A stretch of 64,000 nt of DNA from Morella rubra (lineage: Eukaryota; Streptophyta; Magnoliopsida; Fagales; Myricaceae): positions 11,165,555 through 11,229,554 of the forward strand of contig CM025850.1 in assembly GCA_003952965.2 (NCBI GenBank). The letters are read 5' to 3'. Position 1 is the first letter of the stretch; every line of letters starts with the position of its first letter. Made by a program: the position numbers and the translations under genes. The notes beneath the pieces are model-generated. The model saw only the letters and a list, made by a program, of their open reading frames with translations, was not told the DNA's origin and did no database searches. Of this stretch, positions 52,800-63,566 are shown in pieces.

Positions 52800-53955
52800 T
52801 CTGCAGGGGCTTTCTGTCCACGGCTTACTAAGCAAGAAGACCTCGTACTGTCAATGATCTCTCTCATAGGTTTGGCTGATAATCTATGTTTACATGGTTT
52901 GAGCCCAAACTCACGAATCCGTTCAGAAATATTGCTCTGAATTTCTCTCCACTCCGTCCTGGGATGGGACCATTCGCCCCTTGCAAACTCGTGCACATAT
53001 CGATTAACCTCAATTGACTGAACGCAGGAACCGCCTTAATGGCTTTCTTTCTCATGTGATACATCTTCTCCCGCAGAGAAAATGATGCATACATATTTGA
53101 GAAGAGTATATAGTTTTCCGCATTTAGATTTTAGTGGTTCTAACTCAAGAAGCTGCTCAGCTACAATGTCAACTCTATCCAGCATCTTATGCTTCTTGTA
53201 ACCCCCAAGCAATGTTCCCCGAATTACTGGATTTGGTGGAGCGACCAAGTCCTCAACAAGATTAAAAGCCTCGTCAAGAAGGCCAGCTTGACAGGCAGAT
53301 CAACCATACAACCATAATGCTCCATTGGTGGTTCAATTCCAGATTCAAGAATGCTTGCCCAACATCTCCGACCTTCTGAAATGCAGCAAAAATGCGCACA
53401 ACACACATGCAGCTAATCCAAGGAAATTTGAAGTTGGCAAAAAATGAAACCTCTGAGCAACAGCTTAAAACGTTACCCAACTGGGAAAAAGCAAAAGTGT
53501 CTTTGTTTAAGCCTACAACTGCACCAAAGCACATGCATTACATCATGCTGGAGGTAAGTAGTCTTGCAAGGCGTAGGCTATAAGCCTCTTATGCGCACCA
53601 TAATCATTTTTCTCCAGGCTTTTGTATCTTTCACCGGCATTTCACGAAAAACTTTCTTTGCTCTTTCAATGCACCCGCACTTGGTATACATATTAATGAG
53701 GGCAGTACTAAATTCAAGATCAGTATCAATCATCTGCTCCTCCGTATATGCGTGAACCCACCTACCAATATCCAGGGCTCCCGCAGTCCTGCTCCAGTGC
53801 AAGCAGAAATCATGCTCCGTAATGTAACTTCATCTGGTTCGACACCCGCCTTCTGCAGTTCCCTAGAAAGATCCAATGCCTCGCAGACCAATGCAACCTT
53901 CGCGCACCCACTAATCATCGCACTCCCTGCAAACAAATTCCTCTCAGGAATTTGT
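52800..53955 (-). pseudogene. Broken PLS-type pentatricopeptide-repeat (PPR, E/E+ class) gene remnant
   Basis: On the minus strand, fragments of one PPR protein appear in order but in different frames. From 53936 come AMISGCAKVALVCEALDL and GVEPDEVTLRSMISACTGAG. From about 53790 come ALDIGRWVHAYTEEQ, STALINMYTKCGCIERA and KKVFREMPVKDTKAW. Near 53330-53280 is SGIEPPMEHYGCMVDL. From 53220 come PNPVIRGTLLGGYKKHKML and AEQLLELEPL, and near 53000 the E+ motif VHEFARGEWSHPRTE. The frames change several times, stops interrupt, and middle repeats are missing. Such proteins normally edit organellar RNA; this copy cannot make one. The E+ motif is still recognisable, so decay is moderate. Confidence 0.85.
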
Positions 53956-54734
53956 CAATTTAGATCTACGAAATGACCATCTCTTAGCATTTGGCATAGA
54001 ACCAGAAAAACGATTCGCTTTCTTGCCATTCTTCTGCACAGGTGCTGTTCTGAACGTTTTAAAATTCGGGAAAGTCCAGAAAATTGAGAACTATTCTGAA
54101 CGGTTGACTTGAGCATGGGCTCTTTGTATTGGGTCAGGTAAGTTAGCCTAAGATTGACTACTGTCTAGTGCAACCGAACCCAATGGTAGACTAACCCAGA
54201 TGGTGTGCGCTAGTGTACCATAGTCTCCAATAAACATGTGAGAAGAAGCCCATGGAGTGAAGCACTTGGGTGGACCATCATATCCCTCAAGTTGATTGGA
54301 CTAGCAGGGCACTTGAATGGGCTAGGGTCTGTCTGGACAGGTGTTTGGGCCACGTTGCTTTTTTGGTTTGGGCGCGAATGGATCGAAAAAGTTGCACGTG
54401 CATGGAACCACGCAGAATCATCCAATCTTTGTTACCTTTGTCTCGGTCGCTACGTATCCAATCAGCCTTTCCCCCGTACTGATGACATACTACCATAAAA
54501 ATAAAAAACCATCTTAGTAGTACGACTCTCTAAGATCATCTCAAGTTTCTCATTCAACCTTAAGATCACGTATGTGTCCCACGAAAAGAAGAAATTACCA
54601 TTTCAGACGGAAAGATTAATTTTGACCAGAGGAGCTGGAGGGCGAGAGAGGCCAAAACTCCATTCAGTGTGTTGAACTCTCTTGCAGTCGTGTAAATGTT
54701 GTCACTGTGATCACATGAACCTGGAAACTTTCGT
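53956..54734. other. Spacer with no gene seen
   Basis: Short overlapping ORFs occur around 54210-54500 on both strands, but none shows a recognisable domain or splice structure. It may include decayed upstream parts of the PPR gene. Confidence 0.5.
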
Positions 54735-54912
54735 GGTGTTCTTTTTTCCCAAAATTTCGGGGTATAGAAATTTCCAGTAAAATAAACACACTTTAAAATT
54801 TTAACTTTTACACATATACACTCTACTTTTTACAAATTCCAATAAATTTCAATAAATTAAAGATTCCCAAAATTTCGGGAATATTTTCCGAAATTTTGGC
54901 AAACAAACGCCC
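54735..54912. mobile_element. Small MITE-like element with inverted ends (A)
   Basis: The left end (about 54735) reads GGTGTTC, T run, CCCAAAATTTCGG. The right end read in reverse (from 54912) is GGGCGTTTGTTTGCCAAAATTTCGG. The element is about 180 bp, AT-rich and non-coding. Target duplication is unclear. It belongs with the elements at 54975, 55974 and 61946, whose ends share the core TGTTYGTTTKGTAAAATTTT. Confidence 0.5.
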
Positions 54913-54974
54913 TTTGAGTCATCATGCCTATAGAAATGTCCAAAACTTATTGGTCGCAACAAACGAGACCAGGA

Positions 54975-55200
54975 GTATGTTCGTTTTGGTAAAATTTTAA
55001 GAATTTTAAGTATGGTGTGAATATTTAGGTGATCTTAGATTTTTATTGGTATTTGTGTAAAAATTGTTGAGTAATATTGATGTTTGTAAAAAAAAAAAGT
55101 AATCTTAAGTTGTATTGGTATTTGTGTAGAAGTAATGTTGGGATTGAAATTTTAGAAGGTTAGATTCAAATTCTAAAATTTTCATCAAAACGAACATGCC
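54975..55200. mobile_element. Small MITE-like element with inverted ends (B)
   Basis: The left end reads GTATGTTCGTTTTGGTAAAA. The right end, reversed from 55200, reads GGCATGTTCGTTTTGATGAA and continues AAATTTTAGAATTTGAA. The inverted ends pair over about 35 bp with few mismatches. The interior is AT-rich with no ORF. Confidence 0.65.
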
Positions 55201-55973
55201 CTTGATCTCCTTCATTGCCGAATTACGTACCCAAACCTGCATTACCTCACCTATATTTCACAAACATGTAATGGCAATTACTTATAAACTTTACCATTCC
55301 AAGTTTCAGATTCACACGGAAAAATGTCAGTTTCTTATACCATTAGAAGGAAAGCTTGAAGAGTACAACAATCCCTCACATGAACGTTGAACCATATATT
55401 TCTGGGAATCGTGTGATGTCATAAGGATCCGATACTATAGATGTGGATAACATCTTGCATGGCATGTATGTCATCGAGCATTAAAATAATGGATAAATAC
55501 CAATCTTACGTGAACCATTGGCTACTCTCTAGATCTCTGTGTTTCCCTTCTAAAATTTCTGACCCGATCCATTGGTTGTTCAAAATCTGGAATTCCCACT
55601 CCCACATGACAGAAGTGCCAATATTACATCCATTAATTTATGAGCTTTTCGCTGAGAAGTTGGAATAATGCAAGGTGCTGTGTCCATTATTGCATGCATG
55701 AATGCATGGGAGAAGCCTAGAACTAAGGCGCACGTAAAAGGTATTGTCCTATATATATATATATACACACCATGGGATGGGTAGCTACAAATTTCCTTTT
55801 TATTTTTGGAAAACAGTTATTAAGACTCCATTGAGTTAAAAAAGAAAGAATTAATTAAGGCGTCATGCTAGCTTTTTGAGTTTCAATCGACTATTTTCTT
55901 GCTCAAACTGGCCGGCGGAGGTTCTAAAGTAATCAGATAGATTGCAATACCATTATTTATCATAGTGTTTGCA
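55201..55973. other. Spacer with no gene seen
   Basis: Short ORFs only, none with a recognisable domain. A TA/CA dinucleotide run lies near 55752-55770. Confidence 0.5.
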
Positions 55974-56157
55974 AAACAAAATTTTAGGGTAAAATTTTAG
56001 GAGTTGGTTAAAAGGTGAAAAAAGAGAATAAAAAAGTTGATAAAAAAGTAAAAAAGTGAGTGAAAAAGTGAAAAATGTTTGTGAAAAAATGAGAAGAGAG
56101 AGAGAATTGTAATGATAATAAAATTTTAGGGATTAAAATTTTAGTTTGCCAAATGCT
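55974..56157. mobile_element. Small MITE-like element with inverted ends (C)
   Basis: The left end reads AGTGTTTGCAAAACAAAATT. The right end, reversed from 56157, reads AGCATTTGGCAAACTAAAAT, and both continue with TTTAG. The interior is a purine-rich run of GTGAAAAAG-like words with no coding potential. Confidence 0.6.
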
Positions 56158-56272
56158 ATGCTAAAGTTAATTTGCATGCGCATGCCATTGATGCTGTCCA
56201 AAAATAAAATGAAACGGGATTAATTAATACACAGGATCATTAATTTGTTTTGCTGTATCTGTTCGGTATGGA

Positions 56273-56695
56273 CAGGGGCGGAGATAGGGGGGTGGCTGCC
56301 CCCCTCAATGCTAAAAAAAAAATTATTTATAGGTATCCTATCCCCTAATATTAATTCGTGCCCTCTCAGTTGTAATTCGTGTCCCCTTATTAGTGTCAGA
56401 GTTTGTAAAATAATAAGAGAGTATAAAAAAAATAAAAAATAAATTCAACTGCCAGTTTCAAACTTTCAGTTAAATTTGTAAAAGGAAGTTTTAAAACTTG
56501 ATAAAGATAAGATTTATAAAATAAAAAGTTGTGCCAGAATTTGTATCAGTTTTGAAAGCTTATTAAATGGTCACCGTAAATGGTCCCCTTATTAGTGTCA
56601 GAATTTGCATAATATTTAATATTTATTTTTAATCATATTATTTAAAATAATTTTCGTTTCTGCCCCCCTATACAAAATTCCTGGCTCCGCCGCCG
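56273..56695. mobile_element. hAT-like non-autonomous element (MITE) of about 420 bp
   Basis: The left end is CAGGGGCGGAGATAG and the right end, reversed, is GGCGGCGGAGCCAGG. These are variants of the CAGGGGCGGAGCCAG ends common on plant hAT-type MITEs. GTATGGA flanks the element on both sides (56266-56272 and from 56695), fitting a target-site duplication of 7-8 bp. The interior is AT-rich, with a repeated CCCTTATTAGTGTCAGA word and no transposase. Confidence 0.7.
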
Positions 56696-56855
56696 TATGG
56701 AGGTCGATCAATGCATGCAAGTCAAAGCGTAGAATATTCTTTCCAATTAGAGCTATTCCTTTCGTCTCAATCTCTTATACTCTTTCCCAAGAGCTGTTCC
56801 TTTCGTCTCAAGCAGACAAGAACCTAAAAAACCGCCCCTCACTCTTTCTCCCACT

Positions 56856-56863
56856 CTATAAAT
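56856..56863 (+). promoter_or_regulatory. TATA box of the polygalacturonase gene
   Basis: CTATAAAT lies about 115 bp before the start codon at 56978. Expected transcription start is near 56890. Confidence 0.6.
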
Positions 56864-56977
56864 GTACATGCTCGTCATTTCGTTCTTCTCACTTCCATAC
56901 CGAGCTACAACCATCTCATGCATCAACATTCCCTGCTCCTTGGAATATCTTCTCTCTGTCACATTAAGGACGGAATC

Positions 56978-59603
56978 ATGGCCCAACAAATAAGAAATCT
57001 GCGCCAGCATTTTTCTATTATCCTGCTCTTTTTTGTAATTATTCCATGTTATAGCAGTAGTATTTCGCGAGTTCCTTATGATTCTCGAGCGTATCCAGCT
57101 TCTTACTCGAGCACCATTGTGGACGGTGAGTTTAAGGACTTGATCGAGGAACTAGGCAATGTCTTCAGTTTGAAGAGCTTTGACGGAGTAGGTACCATTT
57201 CTACGTCTGCTAAAACAGTACTCAATGTCGACGACTTTGGAGCTAAAGGTGACGGTATCCATGACGACACACAGGTATGACAGATCTTAGAGAAAAATAG
57301 TAGATTTTGAGCCTTTAAAGACAATGTCTTCTGCTTCAATCGATGTGAACAATTGTCTTTTTCAGCCTTCTTGTGTTTCCATTTAATTACTATATATGGA
57401 CGCCAGGACGTGGCACGTACGGGACATAGTGCATTGACAGTACATTTGCAATTCCAATCCCCATTACATATATATGAAAGAAGCAAATGGAAATATCGAG
57501 TACATTATTAATTATTACAGTTCGAAATGTTCATATTTCGTAAACTGCACAAATTCTTCTTCCTTGATTTGTTTCTTTTTTTCTTCTCCGTTGTCTGTTT
57601 ATTCTTTAGCTTGGTTCTTAATTTCAGGCATTTCAGAAGGCTTGGAAGGTCGCTTGTTCGTCGACATATGGAGCTGTTCTTGTGGTGCCAAAGAAAAACT
57701 ATCATCTTAAGCCTGTTAAGTTCTTAGGTCCGTGCAAATCCGATCTTACAATGCAGGTAGATTGAACATAGAAGACATAAGCTCTTCCAGCTATTTAGTT
57801 TTCAAAACTTGAATCAGTATATATCAACCAAGTAATACATTTTTCTGAAAAAAAAAAAAACAAAACAAAATTGTCAGATTTCTGGAAACATAGAAGCATC
57901 TACTGATCGATCGGACTACAGCCAAGATGGCAGACACTGGCTGATCTTCGAGAGCGTTCAGAATTTGTTGGTTGAAGGTGGTGGAACCATCAATGGCAAT
58001 GGGAAGATTTGGTGGCAAAACTCATGCAAAATCAACACAGCTTTGGTAAGCCCATTAGGAATCCAGTGGGGTTAATTTCTCAACGCTGTAATTTGAATCT
58101 AAGTACTTATAGTTTCCTTAATCGAAAGCACTGACTAATTCTCATCCTTTCATTGACTCGCAGCCTTGCAAGGATGCACCAACGGTACGTTGCCTTCCTT
58201 TGGTTATGTTTGGTTTGTTTCAAAAAAATTTCAAAAAAATTTCACAATTATTTTTTCATCAACTATGTGGGCTTCATAGCGTTACCCCGAATCCAATTGC
58301 ATGGGTTATGCTGCTACTGTTTTTTTTAGCGCTGTACCTTGATCAGAGTGCACCCATTTGGCAAATATTTAAATTTGTTATTTCTTTCTAAATTCATCTA
58401 GCGACTATGCTTGTATTGGCAGGCCCTCACCTTCCATCAGTGCAAAAACTTGGTAGTGAAGAACTTGAAGGTCCAAGACGCACAACAAATTCACGTTTCC
58501 TTTGTAAATTGCATGAACGTTCTGGCTGCTGGATTGACTGTAGCTGCTCCAGAGACAAGTCCCAATACTGACGGAATTCATGTCGCAAATACTCGAAATA
58601 TTCAAATATCAAACTGTGTAATAGGAACAGGTAAACCAAAATATAAATAAGAAAAACTAAATTAATTGTGAGGTAAGAAAATATTTTAGTTCCCGTCTTA
58701 ATTTTTTTTTTTTTTTCTAATTTTTTGAAGGTGACGATTGTATCTCAATTGTAAGTGGATCCCAAAAGCTGCAAGCCACGGGCATAACCTGTGGACCAGG
58801 TCATGGAATCAGGTTTCAAATCCCTGAACTCTTACTTAGCGGCCAGTTACAATCAACCAATTCACAACCCAATATTATTTCACTAATATATATTATTTTT
58901 TCCTACCATGACCTTAGCATTGGAAGCTTGGGTTCTGGAAATTCTGAAGCCCATGTTTCAGGAATAACAGTGAATGGAGCTAAGCTTTCTGGAACCACCA
59001 ATGGATTGAGGATCAAGACATGGCAGGTAACTAAGACTAGTCTTTTAATACAAACTCTCTCTCTCTCTCTCGCAGAAGACATATGTGATATTGCAATCAC
59101 ACATGGATTACAAATCCAACTACACAAACATTCAGGGAGTCCATCTTGTCTAACATTCAGGGAGGATCGGGAATTGCAAGCAACATCAAATTCCAGAACG
59201 TCGAAATGAATAATGTGGCGAATCCCATTATAATAGATCAAAACTACTGTGCCCAAGACAAACCATGCAAAGAACAGGTACATAAGGAACCTTTTTTTTT
59301 TCCGGAAGCCAAACAGACAAACCACATAAATCCACTTTTGATCGATCTGGTTGACAAATTCTCTTTTTGGTTTTATCTTCACAGGGCACGGCAGTTCAAG
59401 TGAAATATGTGCTTTACGAGAACATTCAAGGGACAAGCGCTTCTGACGTGGCCATAAATTTCGACTGCAGCATAAACTTTCCATGTCAGGGGGTTTTGCT
59501 GCAAAACATCAACCTCAAAGGGGAAGGAGGCAAAAACACCAAAGCTTCGTGTAACAATGTGAAATTGGCTGACACAGGAAATGTTTCCCCACGCTGTCCT
59601 TGA
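56978..59603 (+). CDS. Secreted polygalacturonase (GH28, pectinase), nine exons
   Basis: Exons: 56978-57274, 57628-57756, 57878-58045, 58164-58184, 58423-58630, 58731-58812, 58918-59026, 59161-59277, 59385-59603. They join to 1350 nt, 449 residues. A hydrophobic signal peptide (about 12-27, LLFFVIIPCYSSS) and a propeptide precede the parallel beta-helix, which starts near VLNVDDFGAKGDG. All four GH28 motifs are intact: NTDGIH (Asp255), GDDC (Asp276 and Asp277), GPGHG (His299) and RIK (333-335). The enzyme cleaves homogalacturonan in the cell wall, in processes such as abscission, dehiscence or pollen separation. The propeptide form recalls the ADPG/QRT2 group, but endo or exo action cannot be told. 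Exon 4 is a 21-nt microexon encoding PCKDAPT. An ATG 60 bp upstream is in frame but yields a poorer signal peptide. Confidence 0.93.
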
Positions 59604-60683
59604 GAAGCTCACATTGAATATAATACCGTTGGTCTCTTGTATAATAGCTAGGATTTGTTGTATATATTACCAAGAATAAGGGAATGCTAGCTAGCTCCCA
59701 AGACGATATGTGGCTGATTGTAAAGGAATTATAACAATAGCGTTGTATAATATGTTTGTTTTTCATTATTCTTTCTACAAAATCGTTGTAAACCGAACGC
59801 TTGCGCCACCCCCGCGCGCCCCACTCTCTGGCACATCCACCCCAAGCAGGGAAGCAAGATTTGCATTTCCATCTTCTATGAAGCGAAGCTCAGCAACCCA
59901 ATCCTCAGCTTGTGCTTCTCCTCATGACTCCTTTAACTCTTGCTCTGTCGTTTGGCTTCGAAAGCTTCATCGGCTTCGCCTGCGACAACGGTGACTGCAC
60001 CTTTGGCAGAGTCGGAATTCGTGTCCAACGCTTTTTGGTTGCAGGTTATGGACATTAGAAAGAAGGCCTGGGCTTCAATGGGCCCAAGGTTGGTTCTCAG
60101 ATACATGTCTAGCCCAAGTCTTTTAACCATATTTGCCAAAACTTAATTATCATGGGGCTAGGATTATCTCAACGCCATTCACATTGAACTCAGAGAAAAA
60201 ATTGTAAAAAATAAAGAAAAATAAATAAATGTAGAGTGTCAATAAAACCTATAAAAATGAAAAAAAGAAAGAGAATGTCTAATTATAAAAATTATTATAT
60301 TTTATATAATAAGAGCTGAATCGATTTTTCCAGTTTCCTTCTCTTAATTAAACATATTACTATCATCTATTTATTTTTATTTGAATATATTTCGCATATT
60401 CAAATAAATTTTTAATGCTAAAAACTAAAACAACAACTTTTTCAGATTGTCATAATTAATGATAAAAGTGCTTATTAATATGATTGCCCCATAATACTAC
60501 CTTAAAAACATATAAGGAAACTATAACCTTTGCAAAGGTATTTTTCTATTTTTAGAAATCTGCAGAGTTTTCGTTATTGCTTTTTTTTAATGGATGATAA
60601 TTTGTCAGTTACAATACAAAGTGCTTTCATTTTACTTACCAGGAGAAAGAAATGGTGAAAGCTAAATTTCCTTTTATACGCAG

Positions 60684-60686
<3 letters not shown>
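59604..60686. other. Spacer downstream of polygalacturonase, with one coding-like remnant
   Basis: The region 59800-60140 on the minus strand has coding-like composition in two adjoining frames: AKGAVTVVAGEADEAFEAK, then EAQAEDWVAELRFIEDGNA and NLASLLGVDVPESG. A frame change and a stop (TGA) separate the parts. I do not recognise the family; it may be a gene fragment. The rest is AT-rich with nothing seen. Confidence 0.35.

Positions 60687-60720
<34 letters not shown>
60687..60720. repeat. (GA)n microsatellite followed by a G run
   Basis: About 13 GA dinucleotides (60688-60713) are followed by G7. Confidence 0.95.
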
Positions 60721-61945
60721 TGTATATGTCTTGGGCTGCACCATCACCATACGAGCATACATATTGTTGAGTCCGACCCGGACTGGGAAACGTGGGCTTC
60801 ATATTGTTCGAGGCCACGTAGGAATACATGTGGGCCAATGTTAAACAAACGCAACCCAACCGAACTCTGAAATCACATGTTCCGGGCCCACTTCCTTTCG
60901 TCTGTTTGTTTGTTCCTTCTTCCCGTGTGTCTGAGATTAAATTAAGGGAAAAAAATATTTTTAGTCCCCGAAGTTTACACTGTTTTCATAATAAATCTTT
61001 AGGTTTTCAAATTTAAAATTTTGATCCTTGTCTTTTTCAACGTTTCATAGTACGTTTTTGGATTTCCAAAATAAAAATTTTAGTCTTGTAGACTTTTTCT
61101 TCTAGAAAAAAAAAAATATTTTCGTAGTCTCACTATCTAGTTTAAAAAGTTTATCTTTTACATGATATTTAGTTGTAAAATTTTAATAAAATTTTTTTGT
61201 TGGTGTTAAAATAGAGGTGGTATTGAAATTGGTGAATGAAGGATAAAAGTAAAAATAAAATTTTAAAGTATGATCGTAGAAATAATTTTTTAAAAAAAAT
61301 TTTTACATGATATTTAGTTGTAAAATTTTAATAAAATTTTTTTGTTAGTGTTAAAATAAAGGTGGTATTGAAATTGGTGAATGAAGGATAAAAGTAAAAA
61401 TAAAATTTTAAAGTATGTTCGTAGAAATAATTTTTTTTTTAAATTTTGTTAAATTTTTTGATAAAAATAGTTAGCTAGAGGCCTTAATGGCTGGGAAATG
61501 GTGCGCATCAAGTGAGAGGAGGGGCTGGAATCGAGTAGGTAAGAATAACGTGGTTTTCTGAGTCACAAGGTTGACGAGTGTGACACGGACACCTAGCATC
61601 AAAGGTAGTCAGTATGGATTAATGGACATCTACACGTAGGCAGCTAGCAAGACTTTTTGATGAGGTAGACTTTTCTGCTCTTAGTAGAGTGGACAATGAG
61701 ATGACAAAAAGAGTTCATCTTTCGAGAGTGAAAAATCTACGGACTTAAAATATTTAATTTGAAAATTTAGAACTTACACTTTTAGTTAATATTAAAATTT
61801 ATTAATATACGTGTAAAAATTATTAATTTATATTAATATTTAAATATGTTAGATTTATAAATTTTAAAATTTATATATATATATTAAAATACAAATAAAA
61901 AAGAACACCTTTTATGTAAAATTTATGAATTAAGATTTTTATATG
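60721..61945. other. AT-rich spacer with a tandem duplication
   Basis: No gene is seen. The start (about 60955-61140) contains TTTTTAGTCCCCGAAGTTTA and similar words, typical of a dispersed plant repeat. The 145-bp tandem duplication is listed separately. Confidence 0.55.
61157..61446. repeat. Tandem duplication, 145-bp unit, two copies
   Basis: ACATGATATTTAGTTGTAAA begins at 61160 and again at 61305. The copies run in parallel through GGTGGTATTGAAATTGGTGA and AGTAAAAATAAAATTTTAAA and differ at only a few bases, so the duplication is fairly recent. Confidence 0.9.
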
Positions 61946-62146
61946 GTGTTTGTTTGTAAAATTTTGAAGCAATTAAATTTTAGAATGTTGAAATTTATGA
62001 AAAAAGTGTAAAGAGAAATGATTTAAATAATTTTTTATATATATATATTGTGTTGGAGTTCGTTAAAAAAAAAGAGAAAAAAAATTTTATGTAGTTATTT
62101 ATTATGATTAAAATTTTAGAATATCAAAAATTTTACAAAGAAACAC
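61946..62146. mobile_element. Small MITE-like element with inverted ends (D)
   Basis: The left end reads GTGTTTGTTTGTAAAATTTT. The right end, reversed from 62146, reads GTGTTTCTTTGTAAAATTTT. About 200 bp, AT-rich, no ORF. The ends resemble those of the elements at 54735 and 54975. Confidence 0.6.
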
Positions 62147-63227
62147 AATGTCATTTTGAAAAGCAGTTACCCAAAGACCTAAAACAATGTAAAATCTAAT
62201 GATCAAAAATCGCCATCAACCTACCAACTCACTTCAGAGCGAGAGAAGAGAAAGATCAGCTTCTCAAAGTACGAAACCTCTTAAAAGTGAAGAGCCATGT
62301 GTGGTAAAGTTTTTAGTCACATTTTACCAAATACTCATATCGACCACCGACATTTGAACAAATAATCCTTCAACATGTCATCGTGCTTCCCGGTAAAATT
62401 TGATTATGTTGTCTTATCTTTCCGAGTAAGTAACTGGCAACGGTTTAGTGCTTTAAAGCCTTTGGAAAAAGATTGTACCAGACGACAGTAAAAGCTTGCA
62501 AAGGGAATAGCTTTTGAAAAGCAACGTTCGGATTTCTTACTTTACTTTTTCATGGAAATGGTCGAAAAATTCTCTCTACTATGATGTATCACCCACTTAG
62601 GGCACAATGTAGATGATGCAAATCATGTGCCGAAAATCGTGCCTAAGGAAGCTAACACGGGCAACCGAGGCAATGATTTCCCATGATAAGCGGCTTCCTA
62701 ACCCTGTAGGAAGGTAAATAGGACAAAGCTTGAGGCCTTTCTGATCTTTGAGGTGGGTAATTAGAATTTAGACCACAAAATGAAAGAACAGAAAGAACGG
62801 CCTTGATGAACATCCCGGAATTTTGTTTTGTCCGAAACGCAAGTTGCCTACCTCCTGTAATCGGGTTGGTTGGTGAGAAATCAAAGAGTCCTAAACTTGC
62901 AGGTGCGTGAATTGAATCGCAAAGCGAAAAGAAGAAGATGGTTGGACTTTTCCTTTGTGAAAATATAAATGTAGAAGACCAGTGACAGAAAGACTACAGA
63001 AACGCACACCCAGGAAAATCAAAAGAACCCACTTCATCTGGAAAAGCAAATACGAGTTTCGTACAGCAATTTCACTACTTTCTAAAATTAGTTGCTTGGC
63101 ATTCATCGAGGTAAAATCTCTGATAATCAGTTCGTAATCAGAAAATGGCTGCCAGCTCCTGTGTCCTGCTGTGGAAGACAATACCTCACCCTCAGTACAG
63201 TATCACTTGTATACTATTTCATCTATG
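62147..63227. other. Spacer, partly 3' UTR of the terminal minus-strand gene
   Basis: No gene recognised. The part nearest 63227 is probably 3' UTR of the small membrane protein gene. Short ORFs here carry no recognisable domain. Confidence 0.5.
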
Positions 63228-63566
63228 TCAGCTCTCACTTTTTGCTTCTTCCACCGCTGGCTTTGGTTCCTCTGGAGGGGGTGCAGCTGGAACCCCACCA
63301 TCGATGCAACTCCTACACCTCCTCTCTACCCATCCTTCTATGTCGTGCTCCCCATTGCCACCGAAATGCCGTCCACCGCACAGCCGAGCAATGATGCCTG
63401 CCATAACACCCACAATCGTGATCACAGCTAGAACCACCACCAGTGTCTCGATGGATCGGTGTGTATAGCGGCTTGGCTCCACCGAGGCCGGTGGTGCCTC
63501 AAATAGAGGTTGCTGCTCATCATCTAATCTCACCTCTAGAGTCCCCAGGGAGACAAACATGACCAT
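63228..63566 (-). CDS. Small single-pass membrane protein, conserved plant family of unknown function
   Basis: The 112-residue protein has an N-terminal hydrophilic part (1-40), one strong transmembrane helix (about 41-61, TLVVVLAVITIVGVMAGIIA) and a cysteine-containing cytosolic-type segment, LCGGRHFGGNGEHDIEGWVE then RRCRSCIDGG. It ends in a Pro/Glu-rich tail. I recall similar short proteins in other angiosperms, annotated only as transmembrane proteins; function is unknown. The ordered segments and lack of frameshift support a real single-exon gene. The overlapping plus-strand ORFs here are its shadows. Confidence 0.75.
   Translation of the reverse strand: MVMFVSLGTLEVRLDDEQQPLFEAPPASVEPSRYTHRSIETLVVVLAVITIVGVMAGIIARLCGGRHFGGNGEHDIEGWVERRCRSCIDGGVPAAPPPEEPKPAVEEAKSES

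Noticed and set aside
63092-63468. Three overlapping plus-strand ORFs at the right end
   Set aside because: They are opposite-strand shadows of the small membrane protein gene at 63228-63566.
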